A stretch of DNA of 53,495 nucleotides from Oscillospiraceae bacterium (GTDB lineage: Bacteria > Bacillota > Clostridia > Oscillospirales > Oscillospiraceae), in assembly GCA_009785345.1 (NCBI GenBank), contig WQWL01000009.1, positions 1 through 53,495 on the forward strand, read 5' to 3'. The translations under genes were made by a program, and so were the position numbers. Below the pieces are notes generated by a model. It was not told the DNA's origin. It worked only from the letters and a program-made list of their open reading frames with translations, and did not search any database. How positions within the stretch are numbered: position 1 is the stretch's first letter; the number at the start of each line of letters is the position of its first letter. Positions 25,940 to 34,162 of the stretch are shown one piece after another.

Positions 25940-27115
25940 TTATTCTCCTTTTTTATTTCCATAAAAGGCAGCACTTAATAGAGAGCATGCCTCTTCATAT
26001 GATGGTCTTTTGGGTGATATCGCAGCTGAGTAGGAACTAATGGCTGCAACAGCGAAGTCGCCTAATTTTTGCATATAATCGCTTTCGTCAACGTCAAGTT
26101 CACAAAAGTTACGGGTAATACCTATTTTTTGGCAAAAATCTTGCAAATGCACAACGAGTTGGTTACAAAGTTCTGATTCATTTCCTGTATACCCAAGTCT
26201 TTGGCTGAGTTTTGCATAGATGGGGTGAGGGGAGTGGAATGCTGTTGTGTAAGGCAGCAATGTTCCACAGACGAGTCCGTGAGGCAGATTGAAATACGGA
26301 CCGACTTGATCTAATGCATGTACTAATCCAGCACTTGAGTTATTGATTGCTATACCGGCAATAGTCGAAGCATAGTGACATCTTTCGCGTGCTATGGCTC
26401 TTTCTGAACTGCCAGGCTCAGAGTTAACTGAAATAGGAAGATTTTCAAGTATGTCAACAGCAGCAGTCAGAGCAAGACTGACCACCAATGGTGAGGACTC
26501 TTTGCATACAGCAGCCTCCATTGCATGTGACAAAGCATCCATCCCTGTATATGCAGCAATCACAGGTGGCATAGAATCTGCGAAATCTGCATCCAGAATG
26601 GCGTATGTAGGAGTGATGCTATGTCCCAATATCAACATCTTTTGCACATTTTCTTGGTCAGTAAATACACTACAGCAAGTAGTTTCAGCACCTGTGCCAC
26701 TAGTTGTAGGGATTGCAACCAGTGTTGAGTAGTTACAATCTGGGATTTGATAAGGTTTCAGAGCATCTTCAATCGATAAATCAGGATTTTCGTAAAACAG
26801 CCATGCTGCTTTTGCTGTATCTATGACTGAGCCACCGCCAAATGCTACTATTAAGTCCGGTTTATATTTTCGTATTTCTTCGAGTGCGTGCAAAATATCA
26901 GAAAAGTATGGCTCATTGCGTATATCGGCTACAAATAAGGATTCACAGTATCCATTGGCAAGAATAGCTGCGAGTTTTGCTTTTCCGTTTTCGTCCAGTA
27001 AGCGTCTGTCATAAATAATTGCAGCTCGTTTTTTATCGAGAGTAGATAAAAATTCAATCGAACCGCGGCCGTGAATCAAGTGTCCGTGTCTAAGTTGAGC
27101 ATATCGATTTTTCAT
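25940..27115 (-). CDS. Iron-containing (group III) alcohol dehydrogenase
   Basis: A 391-residue enzyme of the Fe-ADH family, normally reducing aldehydes with NAD(P)H. It has the nucleotide motif FGGGSVIDTAKAAW near residue 95, PTTSGTGAETTCCSVF, and the iron-binding helix region GMDALSHAMEAAV and the later ALDQVGPYFNLPHGLVCG with metal-ligand histidines. Length is standard. It is the first gene of a minus-strand operon with the aldolase and the zinc dehydrogenase and is divergent from a MerR-type regulator, which probably controls it. Confidence 0.9.
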   Translation of the reverse strand: MKNRYAQLRHGHLIHGRGSIEFLSTLDKKRAAIIYDRRLLDENGKAKLAAILANGYCESLFVADIRNEPYFSDILHALEEIRKYKPDLIVAFGGGSVIDTAKAAWLFYENPDLSIEDALKPYQIPDCNYSTLVAIPTTSGTGAETTCCSVFTDQENVQKMLILGHSITPTYAILDADFADSMPPVIAAYTGMDALSHAMEAAVCKESSPLVVSLALTAAVDILENLPISVNSEPGSSERAIARERCHYASTIAGIAINNSSAGLVHALDQVGPYFNLPHGLVCGTLLPYTTAFHSPHPIYAKLSQRLGYTGNESELCNQLVVHLQDFCQKIGITRNFCELDVDESDYMQKLGDFAVAAISSYSAAISPKRPSYEEACSLLSAAFYGNKKGE

Positions 27116-27206
27116 AAAACTCCTCCGTTATTTTTGTTTTCAAAATTTTGATATATATTCACATTATTAATGTCTATAAAAACCTGCTGAATAAATGTAA
27201 GCTATG

Positions 27207-27324
27207 GTGCTACATCAATGTCAATATGATGTAAAAAAAATATTTGCTCGTTAAAAACGTTGCAAATACAGTAAATATCAAAATATTGCAATTAATTACA
27301 AACAAAAAAACATTGGTGTAGCAC
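27207..27324. promoter_or_regulatory. Paired inverted sites in the adh operon / merR divergent region
   Basis: GTGCTACATCAATG (27207-27220) and CATTGGTGTAGCAC (27311-27324) are inverted copies with one mismatch, 90 bases apart, in the 310-base region between the divergent genes. One lies toward each gene, as expected if one regulator bound at both promoters. The MerR-type product is the natural candidate. The rest of the region is AT-rich and shows nothing else I can support. Confidence 0.5.
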
Positions 27325-27425
27325 TAAACTTTGCGCTTATATCTGACGATAACTATGATGTGATTCTACGAAGATATTTTGTGTAGAAAAATCGGCAATA
27401 TGCATTTATATATGGAGGTAAAATC

Positions 27426-28319
27426 TTGAAACTGAACATTACTTTTTCAATAAAGGAATTTGCGGAGTTTTCACGAACAACTCGTGATACGTTACGACAT
27501 TATGACAAGATAGGTTTGCTATCACCTGCGATAAGGGGAGAAAATAAGTATCGTTATTACAACAATGCACAACTGTCTGTTGTGAACGTGATACGGACGC
27601 TGCAGGAGTCCGGAATGACTTTGGATGAAATCAAGAAATTCATTGACACCAGAACTCCGGAACTGACCGATGAAGTATTTTCTCGTCAGGTTAAGAAAAT
27701 CGATGAAATAATTGAAGAATGGATCAATGCAAAGAAACTCTTGCAGACACTTAGAAAGACCATTCGTTCAGCGAAAGATGTTGACGAGAATAAAGTGTCT
27801 ATCGAGTTCGTCCCTGCAGAGGCAATTATTCTTGGAGATATCAATGACTACAGCCGTAACAGAAATGTTATTGATGCACTTTTGAGTTTTTATAAAAAAA
27901 CCCGAGAGGAGTATCCGGATTTGAGTCTTAATTATTCCGTATGGGGTAAGTATTCAGAAAAACGAATAAAGCAGGCTGACTGGGTTTGGCCTGATCGTTT
28001 CTATTTTTACAACCCTGAGGGACACGACAGAAAACCCGCCGCTATGTATGCCATTGGCTACAAGCGCGGCGGGTATGGTCAAAGTGATGATTTGTACAAG
28101 CGGATAATTGAGTATATAGATAAAAATGGTTTTGAAATATGCGGAGATGCATATGAGGAATATCCACTAAATGAAGTCTGTATGACAGATGATAAAAACT
28201 ATCTGATGCGAGTGATGATTACTGTACGTGAAAAAGGCGGCAGGGAGACCTCGCGCTCAGACTATGGCAAAAGGAATGCGGAGAGGAGAGTGCGATCAGA
28301 TTTGAGGAGACTTCGGTAG
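27426..28319 (+). CDS. MerR-family transcriptional regulator with C-terminal effector domain
   Basis: A 297-residue regulator. The MerR winged helix-turn-helix occupies residues 5-75 (FSIKEFAEFSRTTRDTLRHYDKIGLLSP then KYRYYNN), followed by a dimerisation helix (residues about 80-120) and a GyrI-like effector domain (FVPAEAIILGDIND onward, ending near residue 270), which in BmrR relatives binds small hydrophobic or cationic molecules. A basic tail (RNAERRVRSDLRRLR) is unusual. The start is TTG 27426 with GGAGGT at 27414-27419. Divergent from the aldolase/dehydrogenase operon, it probably regulates that operon and itself. Confidence 0.85.
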   Translation: MKLNITFSIKEFAEFSRTTRDTLRHYDKIGLLSPAIRGENKYRYYNNAQLSVVNVIRTLQESGMTLDEIKKFIDTRTPELTDEVFSRQVKKIDEIIEEWINAKKLLQTLRKTIRSAKDVDENKVSIEFVPAEAIILGDINDYSRNRNVIDALLSFYKKTREEYPDLSLNYSVWGKYSEKRIKQADWVWPDRFYFYNPEGHDRKPAAMYAIGYKRGGYGQSDDLYKRIIEYIDKNGFEICGDAYEEYPLNEVCMTDDKNYLMRVMITVREKGGRETSRSDYGKRNAERRVRSDLRRLR

Positions 28320-28347
28320 TCGTGAATATATAAATTATGAGTAATCA

Positions 28348-28400
28348 AAACCCCCTTGAGTCAAGGCGATAAAAGCCTTACCTCAAGGGGTTTATTTTGT
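28348..28400 (+). terminator. Two-tier hairpin terminator after merR
   Basis: AAACCCCCTTGAG (28348-28360) pairs with CTCAAGGGGTTT (28382-28393) with one bulged C, and an inner AAGGC/GCCTT extends it. TATTTTGTTTC follows. It is a convincing intrinsic terminator and could also serve the convergent YbjQ gene. Confidence 0.8.
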
Positions 28401-28415
28401 TTCTAGGTTTAATTT

Positions 28416-28724
28416 CTAGACAAACTTAACTGCAGTTCCAAAAGCTAATACCTTTGATGAGCCTTCAATGGAAGCGATACCGTAGCGGACACAGATGATT
28501 GCATCAGCATTCATGTTTTTTGCGTCTTCCAACATACCAAGAGTAGCCTGTGCTTGTGCTTCATCTTGCATTTGTGAGTAAATAGTGACTTCGCCACCTA
28601 CTATTTTTCTGACTCCGGCCAGAAAATCTCTACCGAGATGCTTTGTTTGCACGGCTCCGCCTGTTACAAGTCCAATGGTTTCAATATTCTTTCCTGTGAT
28701 AAAATCTGTTGTGTAAAGTTGCAT
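28416..28724 (-). CDS. YbjQ / UPF0145 family protein
   Basis: A 102-residue protein of the YbjQ (UPF0145, 'heavy-metal-binding') family, a small pentameric fold of unsettled function. Conserved features are TTDFITGKNIETIGLVTGGAV at the N terminus, DFLAGVRKIVGGEVTIYSQM, and the C-terminal NADAIICVRYGIA with a final beta strand. ATG 28724 is preceded by GGAGG. It is downstream of the ribbon-helix-helix and SPFH genes on the same strand, about 100 bases after them, so it may be co-transcribed or independent. Metal binding is only suggested by the family name. Confidence 0.85.
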   Translation of the reverse strand: MQLYTTDFITGKNIETIGLVTGGAVQTKHLGRDFLAGVRKIVGGEVTIYSQMQDEAQAQATLGMLEDAKNMNADAIICVRYGIASIEGSSKVLAFGTAVKFV

Positions 28725-28820
28725 GTCTTTCCTCCAATAATTTTTATTTTAGTAAATTGCGAAAGTTGCCTGTCTCTAGCTAGACTTTCCCAATTGCCTA
28801 TATTTTATCAGTGTTTAGTA

Positions 28821-28997
28821 TTAATCTTCTTTCTCTTTCTTGCTCCGTGATTTTCGCTTTTGTACAACGGCTTCATGGAGCAAATACTCTATCTGTCCGT
28901 TAAGTGAGCGGAAGTCATCCTCTGCCCACGCGACAAGCTCTTTCCAGAGCGAAGCTGACAGCCGGAGAGGAACTTGCTTTTTTCCTTTCTCATCCAA
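28821..28997 (-). CDS. Arc-like ribbon-helix-helix protein
   Basis: A 58-residue protein. The sequence KQVPLRLSASLWKELVAWAE then DDFRSLNGQIEYLLHEAVV is a clear Arc/MetJ-type ribbon-helix-helix: the beta strand (VPLRL) would enter the DNA major groove and the helices dimerise. A charged tail (KRKSRSKKEKED) follows. The start is TTG 28997 with AAAGGTGGCG eight bases upstream. The gene lies 29 bases after the SPFH stop, and similar small Arc-type genes often accompany SPFH genes in Clostridia. It might regulate that operon. No toxin partner is visible. Confidence 0.75.
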   Translation of the reverse strand: MDEKGKKQVPLRLSASLWKELVAWAEDDFRSLNGQIEYLLHEAVVQKRKSRSKKEKED

Positions 28998-29026
28998 AAC
29001 TCATCGCCACCTTTAATGTTTTTAGA

Positions 29027-30079
29027 TTAATAAAGTGAGCCGGTGTTTACAACAGGCTGAGTTTCTTTATTACCACAGAGTATAACGAGCAGGTTGCTGA
29101 CCATAGCGGCTTTGCGCTCCTCGTCCAAATGAACGATATCGTTCTCGCTCAGTTTTGCTAGTGCCATTTCTACCATGCCTACAGCACCTTCGACAATCAT
29201 ATTTTTTGCATCTACAATTGCTGACGCTTGCTGTCTTTGGAGCATTACTGCTGCAATTTCTTCTGCATATGAAAGATGAGTGATGCGAGCTTCAACAATT
29301 TCAAGACCTGCATTTTCGACCTTGGCTTGAATTTCAGTTCTTAGTTCTTCGGCGATTTCTTGACTGCTTCCACGTAAGGAATGCTCATTGTCATTACCGG
29401 GGTTATCATATGGATATAATCTAACAATATTACGAAGGGCAGAGTCACATTGTATAGATAGAAACTCTTTGTAATTCTCAACATTAAATGCTGCTCTAGC
29501 CGTATTAACAACTCGCCAAATAACAACGATTCCAATAATAATCGGATTACCAAGTTGATCATTTATTTTTAATCTGTCATTGTTGAGTGTATTATCTTTA
29601 AGAGATATTTTTTTATTGACAAGATTTAGTGAATTCATACTTGTGAGAGCGGATGCGACGGGATCAGCGGCGGGCTTTACACTTGCACTTGTGGTAGTAG
29701 TAACTCCAGCTGCGGGATTTACTGCAATACAAAATGGATTTACCCAATAGAAGCCTGCACCTTTAAGAGTGCCGATGTATTTACCAAATAATGTCATGAC
29801 CATTGCTTCATTTGGCTTAATAACTTTTAAACCAATAAAGAGCAAGGGTCCGACGATAAATCCGTAAACTGAACCTATGATTATCAGTGCGATTGCGAGA
29901 CCTTGTGCGCTCTGTGATGTTGTTGCTATAGTTCCTTCAATCATCAAAATGCCAATAATGAATGCTGCGATGCTTGCCAGTACAGCGAGAATGTTCATTA
30001 TTAAACATGCCATACCGTTCATTGCTTTCAATTCAATTTCTTCTGTCTGCATAACTTTATTGTTAATTGTAGTTGTCAT
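29027..30079 (-). CDS. SPFH/Band 7 domain membrane protein (flotillin/stomatin-like)
   Basis: A 350-residue protein with two N-terminal membrane helices (about residues 22-45 and 58-85) followed by an SPFH domain (LKVIKPNEAMVMTLFGKYIGTLKGAGFYWVNPFCI split over residues 87-125) and a coiled-coil tail (ARITHLSYAEEIAAVMLQRQQ then AIVDAKNMIVEGAVGMVEMAL). SPFH proteins form large membrane-associated oligomers and scaffold or protect membrane proteins. ATG 30079 was chosen because TGGAGG precedes it. It is followed by the small ribbon-helix-helix gene in the same transcript. Specific function is unknown. Confidence 0.88.
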   Translation of the reverse strand: MTTTINNKVMQTEEIELKAMNGMACLIMNILAVLASIAAFIIGILMIEGTIATTSQSAQGLAIALIIIGSVYGFIVGPLLFIGLKVIKPNEAMVMTLFGKYIGTLKGAGFYWVNPFCIAVNPAAGVTTTTSASVKPAADPVASALTSMNSLNLVNKKISLKDNTLNNDRLKINDQLGNPIIIGIVVIWRVVNTARAAFNVENYKEFLSIQCDSALRNIVRLYPYDNPGNDNEHSLRGSSQEIAEELRTEIQAKVENAGLEIVEARITHLSYAEEIAAVMLQRQQASAIVDAKNMIVEGAVGMVEMALAKLSENDIVHLDEERKAAMVSNLLVILCGNKETQPVVNTGSLY

Positions 30080-30251
30080 GATTTTACCTCCAATAATAGT
30101 GTATATCAAAATGATATCACAATCATATTAACATGAGTCAGAGGAAGTTGTCAACCGGATTTTGATAATATTATGAAGAAATGTGTAAAAGTGCAGTATA
30201 AATGAGGTCCATTATGGGGCATAACCAACTTGTGGAAAAAAGTCACAAAAA

Positions 30252-30284
30252 TCAGCTTGAATATCATTTTGACAATCAAGCTGA
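30252..30284. other. Isolated hairpin in the SPFH / ylxM divergent region
   Basis: TCAGCTTGA (30252-30260) and TCAAGCTGA (30276-30284) are perfect inverted copies with a 15-base loop, flanked by A-rich sequence on the right and, read on the minus strand, followed by ATTTTTGTGACTTTTTT. It belongs to no gene I can see and might end a small minus-strand transcript. Bases 30080-30250 contain no gene. Confidence 0.35.
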
Positions 30285-30343
30285 AAAACTATGATATTTT
30301 CTACATTGCGATGCATAAAATATTGCCATTCAACTAATTTTAC

Positions 30344-30372
30344 TTGACAACCCTATGCAAATCGTTTATTAT
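30344..30372 (+). promoter_or_regulatory. Promoter of the ylxM-ffh operon
   Basis: TTGACA (30344-30349), exactly 17 bases, then TATTAT (30367-30372). Transcription should begin near 30379, giving a leader of about 167 nucleotides before the ylxM start codon. Confidence 0.75.
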
Positions 30373-30378
30373 GTATTA

Positions 30379-30545
30379 GGTGTCAAGCAATAATGCTTTA
30401 AGGGGTATAGTATGAATAAATTCATACTATGCGAAGTATGTGCCAATTGTGATTATTGGAATCGCAATTAATGCACGAAAATGACCATACCTTTCATGGT
30501 CGTTTTATCAAGCTTAATGATTACAGTAAAGGAATGGTCATTAAT
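30379..30545 (+). promoter_or_regulatory. Structured leader RNA of ylxM-ffh, candidate translational switch
   Basis: P1 is a perfect 10-bp stem with loop TAAA (30407-30430). P2 (30440-30476) pairs GTGC with GCAC and AATTGTGATT with AATCGCAATT around loop ATTGG, with a C opposite AAT as an internal bulge. Immediately after comes GAAAATGACCATACCTTT (30477-30494). Its AAAATGACCAT can pair with the adjacent ATGGTCGTTTT, or AATGACCAT-ACCTTT can pair with AAAGGA-ATGGTCATT (30528-30542), the ribosome binding region of ylxM. The two pairings exclude each other. The thiN leader has the same plan. The ligand or factor is unknown. Confidence 0.6.
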
Positions 30546-30854
30546 ATGACTGACCAAACGCTCATAAAGACAATGTTGTTTGACTTTTACGGAGAAACAC
30601 TCACCGACAAGCAACAAGAGTACTACGACCTGTATCATAACGATGACTTATCACTATCAGAGATAGCAGATAGCGCAGGCATTTCTAAGCAGGGAGTACA
30701 TGATATTATAGTACGTGCTGAGAAGAAGCTTATGGAGCTTGAGCAGAAAACAGGTATAATAAACAAGTGGAGCGAAACACGAGCAAAGTTAGAGCAAGAT
30801 ATTTCTAACGGAGCAATGGTTTCAGAAGCCGTACAGGATTATTTTTTACTGTAA
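30546..30854 (+). CDS. ylxM: YlxM/p13-like helix-turn-helix protein
   Basis: A 102-residue protein of the YlxM family, which accompanies ffh in Bacillota and stimulates or modulates signal recognition particle function. A sigma-70 region 4-like helix-turn-helix is seen at residues about 20-65 (LTDKQQEYYDLYHNDDLSLS then EIADSAGISKQGVHDIIVRA), followed by a helical tail. ATG 30546 was chosen because the conserved family sequence begins at MTDQTLIKTMLFDFYGETLT; the 30 codons upstream in frame belong to the structured leader. It lies 21 bases before ffh in the same operon. Confidence 0.92.
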   Translation: MTDQTLIKTMLFDFYGETLTDKQQEYYDLYHNDDLSLSEIADSAGISKQGVHDIIVRAEKKLMELEQKTGIINKWSETRAKLEQDISNGAMVSEAVQDYFLL

Positions 30855-30875
30855 CGAAGATATGAGGAAACAATA

Positions 30876-32225
30876 ATGGCGTTTGAAAGCTTATCAGAAA
30901 AATTAAATGCCGCATTCAAAAAGCTACGCGGAAAAGGACGACTCAAGGAAGCCGACATAAAAGAAGCAATGCGTGAAGTACGCCTTGCTTTGCTTGAAGC
31001 AGATGTTGGATTCAAAGTAGTGCGTGATTTTATAAAGACAGTCAGCGAGCGTGCAGTTGGCAAAGATGTACTTGAAAGTCTTACACCTGCACAAATGGTT
31101 ATAAAGATAGTTAATGAAGAACTTTGTGCATTAATGGGATCAGAGAATGCGAAAATTACCATTTCATCAAAACCGCCAACAGTAATCATGCTTATCGGGC
31201 TTCAAGGTGCAGGTAAAACAACAAATGGCGCAAAATTGGCCGGTTACCTAAGAAAGAATAATAGTAAAAATCCACTTCTGGTCGCATGTGATATCTACAG
31301 ACCGGCAGCGATACAGCAATTAAAAACAGTAGGTGGTCAGCTTGATATTCCAGTTTTTGAAATGGGAACAGCAAACCCTGTAAACATCGCGAAAGCTGCG
31401 ATAGCGCACGCAAATAAAAATGGAAATGACCTGGTAATTCTCGATACGGCCGGACGACTTCATATAGACAATGACCTTGTTGATGAACTAAAGCAAATTA
31501 AAGCAGCAGTCAATCCAACAGAAATATTATTAGTAATTGACGCTATGACAGGACAAGATGCTGTGAATGCTGCAACTGCATTCAATGATGCACTCGGTAT
31601 TGACGGCGTTATACTAACAAAGTTAGACGGTGACGCACGTGGTGGTGCAGCACTTTCTGTTAGAGCAGTCACAGGTAAGCCAATCAAATTTTCAGGTACA
31701 GGCGAAAAGCTTGACCAAATCGAACCATTCCATCCGGACCGTATGGCATCACGGATTTTAGGAATGGGTGACGTGCTGACGCTGATCGAAAAAGCCGAAC
31801 TGGCTTTTGATGAGAAAAAAGCACAAGAATTGACAGAAAAACTGATGAAAAATCGGTTTACATTATCCGATTACTACGAACAGTTGACACAAGTCAGATC
31901 AATGGGCGGTCTATCAGATATCGCAGGAATGCTTCCGGGAATGGATGCAAAAGCATTGGCAGGAGCATCAGTCGATGAAAAAATGCTCTCAAAAACTGAA
32001 GCGATAATTCTTTCGATGACAGTGCATGAGCGCGAAAACCCATCTATTCTTAACAGCAGCAGGAAAAAACGTATAGCAGCAGGAAGTGGCACAGCTGTTG
32101 TTGATGTCAATAGACTACTCAAGCAATTTGAAGCTATGCAAGCGATGACAAAACAGATATCCAAAGGCAAAATGCCCGCAATGTTCGGAGGAGGCAAAGG
32201 CAGGAAAGGTTTATTTGGAATGTAG
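30876..32225 (+). CDS. ffh: Signal recognition particle GTPase Ffh
   Basis: A 449-residue SRP54 homologue that binds signal peptides and 4.5S/scRNA and delivers ribosomes to FtsY. The N domain (residues 1-90, ALLEADVGFKVV) is followed by the GTPase: G1 GLQGAGKTT near residue 107, DIYRPAAIQQL, G3 DTAGRLH, G4 TKLDGDARGG. The methionine-rich M domain (residues 300-449) carries GxLPGM (GMLPGMDAK) and the RNA-binding SRKKRIAAGSGTAVVDVNRL segment, ending in a Gly/Lys-rich tail. ATG 30876 has AGGAAAC upstream. It is the second gene of the ylxM-led operon. Confidence 0.97.
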   Translation: MAFESLSEKLNAAFKKLRGKGRLKEADIKEAMREVRLALLEADVGFKVVRDFIKTVSERAVGKDVLESLTPAQMVIKIVNEELCALMGSENAKITISSKPPTVIMLIGLQGAGKTTNGAKLAGYLRKNNSKNPLLVACDIYRPAAIQQLKTVGGQLDIPVFEMGTANPVNIAKAAIAHANKNGNDLVILDTAGRLHIDNDLVDELKQIKAAVNPTEILLVIDAMTGQDAVNAATAFNDALGIDGVILTKLDGDARGGAALSVRAVTGKPIKFSGTGEKLDQIEPFHPDRMASRILGMGDVLTLIEKAELAFDEKKAQELTEKLMKNRFTLSDYYEQLTQVRSMGGLSDIAGMLPGMDAKALAGASVDEKMLSKTEAIILSMTVHERENPSILNSSRKKRIAAGSGTAVVDVNRLLKQFEAMQAMTKQISKGKMPAMFGGGKGRKGLFGM

Positions 32226-32255
32226 TGAGTACAGGGCATAGCAAACTACGTTCGC

Positions 32256-32347
32256 AGGGGGTAGGGTCTAGGGTTTAGGGGTTAGATAGCCGTGAAAGTA
32301 ATGCTTGACAATGACATAAACCTGAAAAAGTGAGCTAACCCCTAAGC
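32256..32347. repeat. Telomere-like TAGGG repeat between ffh and rpsP
   Basis: A run of AGGGGGTAGGGTCTAGGG then TTTAGGGGTTAG (32256-32285) is followed by an inverted copy CTAACCCCTAA (32335-32345). The inverted parts, 11 bp each, could form a long hairpin inside the operon. Similar sequences occur near 40.0, 44.1 and 48.8 kb. Confidence 0.7.
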
Positions 32348-32406
32348 AAAAGCAGTTGAATATTATAATAATATTACTGATATAGATTAACGGAGGAAAA
32401 TGAATC

Positions 32407-32694
32407 ATGGTAAAAATCAGACTTCGCAGAATGGGCGCAAAAAAGAATCCTTTTTACAGAGTAGTAGTAGCAGACTCAAAATCGCCTCGTGATGGCAGAT
32501 GTATCGAAGAAATCGGCACATATGATCCTGTTGCACAACCATCAATTATCAAAATTGACGTCGAGCGTGCAAACTACTGGATTAAAAATGGAGCACAACC
32601 AACCGATACAGTTAGAGCTCTAATAAAGAAAGCAGAAGCTACTCAAGAAAAAGTAGAGGAAGCAACAAAGGCAGAGGAAACAACAAATGAGTGA
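32407..32694 (+). CDS. rpsP: Small ribosomal subunit protein bS16
   Basis: A 95-residue S16 protein, a 30S assembly component. The family signature is plain: [41 protein letters not shown], here as separate matched segments from residue 2 to 41, with a C-terminal Lys/Glu-rich extension ([19 protein letters not shown]). ATG 32407 follows CGGAGG. Its 3' end overlaps the start of khpA by eight bases, so the two are translationally coupled in the SRP/ribosome operon. Confidence 0.97.
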   Translation: MVKIRLRRMGAKKNPFYRVVVADSKSPRDGRCIEEIGTYDPVAQPSIIKIDVERANYWIKNGAQPTDTVRALIKKAEATQEKVEEATKAEETTNE

Positions 32695-32926
32695 CTTGAA
32701 GGAACTATTGACATACATAGTTAAAAATCTTGTCGATAATCCTGATGAAGTGAACATTTCAGAACGTGAAGAAGAAACTGAAACGGTTTATGAAATACGC
32801 TGCAACTCATCTGATATGGGTAAAGTCATTGGAAGACAAGGGCGCATTGCGAAAGAAATTCGCGTGTTAATGCGTAGTGTTGCACAAAAGCAAGGCAAAC
32901 GCATCAGCGTCGATATCGTTGACTAA
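32687..32926 (+). CDS. khpA: KH-domain RNA-binding protein KhpA
   Basis: A 79-residue single KH-domain protein that, with KhpB/EloR, binds RNA and influences cell division and elongation in Bacillota. The GxxG loop is GRQG in [21 protein letters not shown] (written as residues about 45-65), and the tail [12 protein letters not shown] is typical. ATG 32687 lies inside the end of rpsP, with GAGG upstream. Position between rpsP and rimM is the standard order. Confidence 0.94.
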   Translation: MSDLKELLTYIVKNLVDNPDEVNISEREEETETVYEIRCNSSDMGKVIGRQGRIAKEIRVLMRSVAQKQGKRISVDIVD

Positions 32927-32938
32927 TTTTATAAGATT

Positions 32939-33427
32939 ATGAAAAACGAGTTAATCGAAGCAGGTAAAATCGTAAACACTCATGGCATACGTGGTGAACT
33001 AAGACTTCAACCGTGGGCTGATTCACCTGACTTCTTAACAGGCTTTGAATATTTATATATTGACGAAAAGCCGACAAAAGTTTTATCTTCAAGAGTTCAT
33101 AAGGGTTGCGTAATTGCAACCCTTGAAGGCGTTACGGACATTGATGCCGCTATAAAGATGAAAAACAAGGTTATTAAAGTCAAAAAAGCAGATATCCACC
33201 TTGAAGAAGGTACATATCTCATTGCAGACCTGATAGGTTTGAGTGTCGAAGATGCGGAAACAGGTGAGCAGCTAGGACGCATAACAGATGTTCTCTCACT
33301 ACCATCAAATAATGTATACGTCATACAAGGGGAGCGCGAGATACTAGTTCCGGCTGTACCCGAATTTATTGTAGAAACGAATCTAGATGAAGGGTATATC
33401 AAATTGCGCTTGATTGAAGGATTGTAA
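32939..33427 (+). CDS. rimM: Ribosome maturation factor RimM
   Basis: A 162-residue factor needed for maturation of the 30S head. The N-terminal RimM barrel begins IEAGKIVNTHGIRGELRLQP and the C-terminal PRC-barrel is seen in YLIADLIGLSVEDAETGEQL and EILVPAVPEFI. Length is normal. ATG 32939 is 12 bases after khpA; the ribosome site is weak, so coupling to khpA is likely. Usually trmD follows directly, but here nanE and a sugar kinase lie between. Confidence 0.95.
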   Translation: MKNELIEAGKIVNTHGIRGELRLQPWADSPDFLTGFEYLYIDEKPTKVLSSRVHKGCVIATLEGVTDIDAAIKMKNKVIKVKKADIHLEEGTYLIADLIGLSVEDAETGEQLGRITDVLSLPSNNVYVIQGEREILVPAVPEFIVETNLDEGYIKLRLIEGL

Positions 33428-33442
33428 AGGAAAATTAGCTTT

Positions 33443-34153
33443 ATGAAAATCAATGAACTAAAAAAAGGTCTTATTGTATCTTGCCAAGCGACAGCAGAGG
33501 AACCTATGCGAGACTCGGCCATAATTGGACGTTTTGCTCTTGCAGCAGAAATGGGTGGTGCTGTTGGTGTGAGAGTCAACGGTGTTGCTGATATATTGGC
33601 GGCGAAGCAATTAATAACAATTCCTGTATTAGGCATTATCAAACATGATTATCCGGGATATTGGAGTTATATAACACCAACCTTGCGAGATGTGGAAGTT
33701 GTATATAACACAGGCGCAGAGATGGTAGCGGTGGATGTGTCATCGATGCCAAAACCGGGTGGATTAGACGCAAAAACACTCATTAAAGAGATTAAACGCA
33801 ATTTTCCTGAAATTGTATTAATGGGTGATATTTCTACATTAGATGAAGGGCTACAAGCAGAACAGGCAGGTGTTGATTTGATTTCAACAACTCTGGCAGG
33901 TTATACACCACATACTAAAGATAAAAATTCAAATGAAATTATGGAGCTGCGACCACCAGACGTAGAGTTAGTTGAACAGTTAGTGCAACGTGTTAAGGTA
34001 CCGGTTGTAGCTGAAGGTCGATATTGGGATGAGGGAAATGCAATCAAAGCATTTGAAGCAGGTGCTCATAATGTTGTGATTGGTGCAGGAATTACTCGCC
34101 CACAGGTGATAACGAAGAAAATAGTTGATAATATCACGCCGTATTGTAATTAA
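33443..34153 (+). CDS. nanE: N-acetylmannosamine-6-phosphate 2-epimerase
   Basis: A 236-residue TIM-barrel enzyme converting ManNAc-6-phosphate to GlcNAc-6-phosphate in sialic-acid and ManNAc catabolism. Family features: KGLIVSCQATAEEPMRDS at the N terminus, PVLGIIKHDYPG with the catalytic Lys region, GAEMVAVDVSS, LMGDISTLDEGLQAE, ISTTLAGYTPHTK, and VVAEGRYWDEGNAIKAFEAG near the C terminus. ATG 33443 follows AAAGGA. It sits between rimM and trmD, 15 bases after the former and nine before the ROK kinase, which is not its usual place. Confidence 0.93.
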   Translation: MKINELKKGLIVSCQATAEEPMRDSAIIGRFALAAEMGGAVGVRVNGVADILAAKQLITIPVLGIIKHDYPGYWSYITPTLRDVEVVYNTGAEMVAVDVSSMPKPGGLDAKTLIKEIKRNFPEIVLMGDISTLDEGLQAEQAGVDLISTTLAGYTPHTKDKNSNEIMELRPPDVELVEQLVQRVKVPVVAEGRYWDEGNAIKAFEAGAHNVVIGAGITRPQVITKKIVDNITPYCN

Positions 34154-34162
34154 GGAGCAATC

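Noticed and set aside
30456-30545. N-terminal extension of YlxM
   Set aside because: The extra codons coincide with the structured leader, and family homology begins at ATG 30546.
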